Below are positions 62,862 to 64,000 of a stretch of 64,000 bases of DNA, in pieces (position 1 is the first letter of the stretch; the number at the start of each line of letters is the position of its first letter). A model generated the notes under the pieces. That model did not search any database, was not told the origin of the DNA, and saw nothing but the letters and a program-made list of their open reading frames with translations. The position numbers were made by a program, and so were the translations under genes. The stretch comes from Nostoc commune NIES-4072 (GTDB lineage Bacteria > Cyanobacteriota > Cyanobacteriia > Cyanobacteriales > Nostocaceae), in the NCBI RefSeq assembly GCF_003113895.1, contig NZ_BDUD01000001.1, forward strand, positions 5,371,608 to 5,435,607. The letters are read 5' to 3'.

Positions 62862-63014
62862 AAGTCATTTTCAACTGTACGAGTGTTTTTATAGCAGTTC
62901 ATCAAAAGGGACAATAGTTGGAACTGCTTTGTGTTTATCATCAATCTTTCAGATGAAGTTGCGTAGGCACAGCCCAATCTAGGCATTGCTTGAGATTTCG
63001 TTCTGATATTTCTT

Positions 63015-63076
63015 AATAATCTCCCGACTAAAAGAACAAATGAGCCAAGCGAAATTTGTTTTTTCGGGAGATTATT
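63015..63076. repeat. Large hairpin with 13-bp perfect arms
   Basis: AATAATCTCCCGA (63015-63027) and TCGGGAGATTATT (63064-63076); inside, ACAAAT and ATTTGT extend the fold. 153 bases after the aqpZ stop; could act as terminator or be a palindromic repeat. Confidence 0.65.
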
Positions 63077-63311
63077 ATGTTGTTTCAGGTTCCGATTGTC
63101 AAAAAATACATTTACTTATGAACCTATTAAATAAAACTTGATAGACTACTATCAGCAATCTATAGGAATCGTATTTGATTTTTGAAATTATCTATGTGGG
63201 CGGGGAGTAGGGAGTGGGGAATTAGGCTTTTCGATCTGTACCGAGCTTTTTCAGAAATCAAACATTAGTTCTATAGTAATTTAGGATTAAGAATCAGCGA
63301 AGATTATTCAT

Positions 63312-63402
63312 TAGGATTTACGCACGGGTAACGGAAAACGAACCACAGAGGCGCAGAGGTCGCAAAGGAATCAGAGTTTTAGAGGGTTTTTGCGTAAGTC
63401 CT
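63312..63402. repeat. MITE-like element with AGGAYTTACGCA ends
   Basis: AGGATTTACGCA (63313-63324) and TGCGTAAGTCCT (63391-63402), 11 of 12 inverted; ATTCAT occurs on both flanks (63306-63311, 63403-63408) as a possible target duplication. Interior contains ACCACAGAGGCGCAGAGG, a motif common in Nostoc repeats. Confidence 0.65.
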
Positions 63403-63467
63403 ATTCATATCTGCGGTTTGGAAATTACATTCAACATATAACATATATTCAATATATAAAATTTGCT

Positions 63468-64000
63468 ATGTCAGACTCTAAATTTACTACTTCTCTGGCT
63501 CAAGAATTACTTCACTCAGAATTGTCTGAACGATCGCCCGTGTCATCCCTACGGGCAGAAGCCATAACACGCATCCGCAACGGTCTACGTCCTGGACAAC
63601 AGCAAATGGCTGACTGGCAATCTGGCCCTTTGGCTATTTCTGCCGTTCCTGGTGCGGGTAAATCTACTGGGATGGCGGCGGCGGCTGCGATCGCGATCGC
63701 CCGTCAATATGAACGTTCATCCTCGCGCCGTCAGTTGGTAGTTGTCACCTTTACTCGTTCAGCTGCTGCCAATATTAAAGCGAAGATTCGCAAATTCTTA
63801 CGAGATGATTTATCTCTCCCTCAGACTGGATTTTTTGTTTATACCCTACATGGTCTAGCGTTAAACATTGCCAGTCGCCATTCTGATTTATCGGGTTTGC
63901 AGTTAGAAAATGTCACATTAATTACACCAACCCAAAGTCACCGTTTTATCCGAACAGCTGTAGAGCAATGGATTGCGAATAATCCCGGAATATATTTGCG
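63468..64000 (+). CDS. UvrD/Rep-type DNA helicase, N-terminal part (runs off window)
   Basis: 177 codons from ATG 63468 to the window end. Superfamily 1 helicase: Q-like GLRPGQQQMADWQSGPLAI, Walker A SAVPGAGKSTG (residues ~58-68), motif Ia VVTFTRSAAANIKAKI and YTLHGLALNIASRH. The nearest relatives are UvrD/PcrA-type ATP-dependent 3'-5' helicases; cyanobacterial versions may lack nuclease domains. Completeness cannot be judged. Confidence 0.85.
   Translation, partial: MSDSKFTTSLAQELLHSELSERSPVSSLRAEAITRIRNGLRPGQQQMADWQSGPLAISAVPGAGKSTGMAAAAAIAIARQYERSSSRRQLVVVTFTRSAAANIKAKIRKFLRDDLSLPQTGFFVYTLHGLALNIASRHSDLSGLQLENVTLITPTQSHRFIRTAVEQWIANNPGIYL

Larger units (their letters stand above)
62862..63467. 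other. Intergenic region with two inverted-repeat elements
   Basis: 606 bases without a gene, containing the hairpin at 63015-63076 and the MITE-like element at 63312-63402. Confidence 0.55.

Overview
The window is chromosomal DNA of a filamentous, heterocyst-type cyanobacterium (Nostoc/Anabaena group). The evidence is psaK, RuBisCO accumulation factor 1, acsF plus heme oxygenase, cyanobacterial DUF families, very frequent HIP1 octamers (GCGATCGC), heptanucleotide tandem repeats and many small palindromic dispersed repeats. These assignments come from reading the sequence and recalling families; no database search was run.

Layout. 1-3.1 kb: end of a collagen-like repeat protein followed by four small unknown genes, two of them paralogous and one holin-like. 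3.0-6.4 kb: a decaying zone with an ABC uptake operon that has lost an internal segment (half of the binding protein and the Walker A part of the ATPase), a TPR gene, the 3' end of a FadL-type porin and a 33-codon Uma2 remnant. 6.5-14.6 kb: aspartate kinase carrying a G-rich/C-rich repeat inside its reading frame, a TPR protein with a degenerate kinase domain, a CorA transporter and an acyl-CoA (malonyl-CoA-like) synthetase. 14.7-17 kb: a tightly coupled three-gene operon (TIGR04255 family, HTH protein, unknown TQTCDI-motif protein) that looks like an accessory cassette. 17.2-19.5 kb: an unusual CBM20 / SGNH hydrolase / DUF1796 fusion. 20.2-22.8 kb: a graspetide (microviridin-type) cluster with a three-core precursor and two ATP-grasp ligases. 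23.2-26.8 kb: tetrapyrrole genes acsF <> ho-hemN, the set used for low-oxygen chlorophyll, bilin and heme synthesis. 27-35 kb: penicillin-acylase-family hydrolase, small EamA protein, a GlsB-like gene broken by a 22-bp repeat, Mn catalase, DUF3891, psaK and a GT4 glycosyltransferase. 35.7-42.9 kb: rqcH, a candidate small RNA, tRNA-Phe, znuBCA and a divergent SLH/OprB porin sharing a Zur-like site. 43-57.5 kb: DUF6745 pair, topA, a 46-residue gene plus aroQ, an ADP-ribosylglycohydrolase-like protein, PgpH-type HD phosphodiesterase, TetR/DUF2442 with paired operators facing an oxygenase remnant, DUF445, menG/ubiE and a REC-GAF regulator. 57.6-60.3 kb: IS605-like and palindromic repeats, then a complete-looking group II intron directly upstream of raf1. 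62-64 kb: aquaporin and the start of a UvrD-type helicase.

The most distinctive layer is the repeat landscape. Three copies of one miniature inverted-repeat element (37.8, 44.6 and 47.8 kb) share CAATAC...GTATTG ends and each is bracketed by a 10-bp target duplication. Three tiny (21-22 bp) repeats sit exactly inside HIP1 octamers: two add seven codons in frame (SGNH fusion, menG) and one frameshifts a GlsB-like gene. Two copies of a multi-hairpin element at 22.9 and 58.0 kb keep their stems by paired substitutions. Among genes, the three-core graspetide precursor, the TIGR04255 operon and the CBM20-SGNH-DUF1796 fusion are the best leads for new biology.
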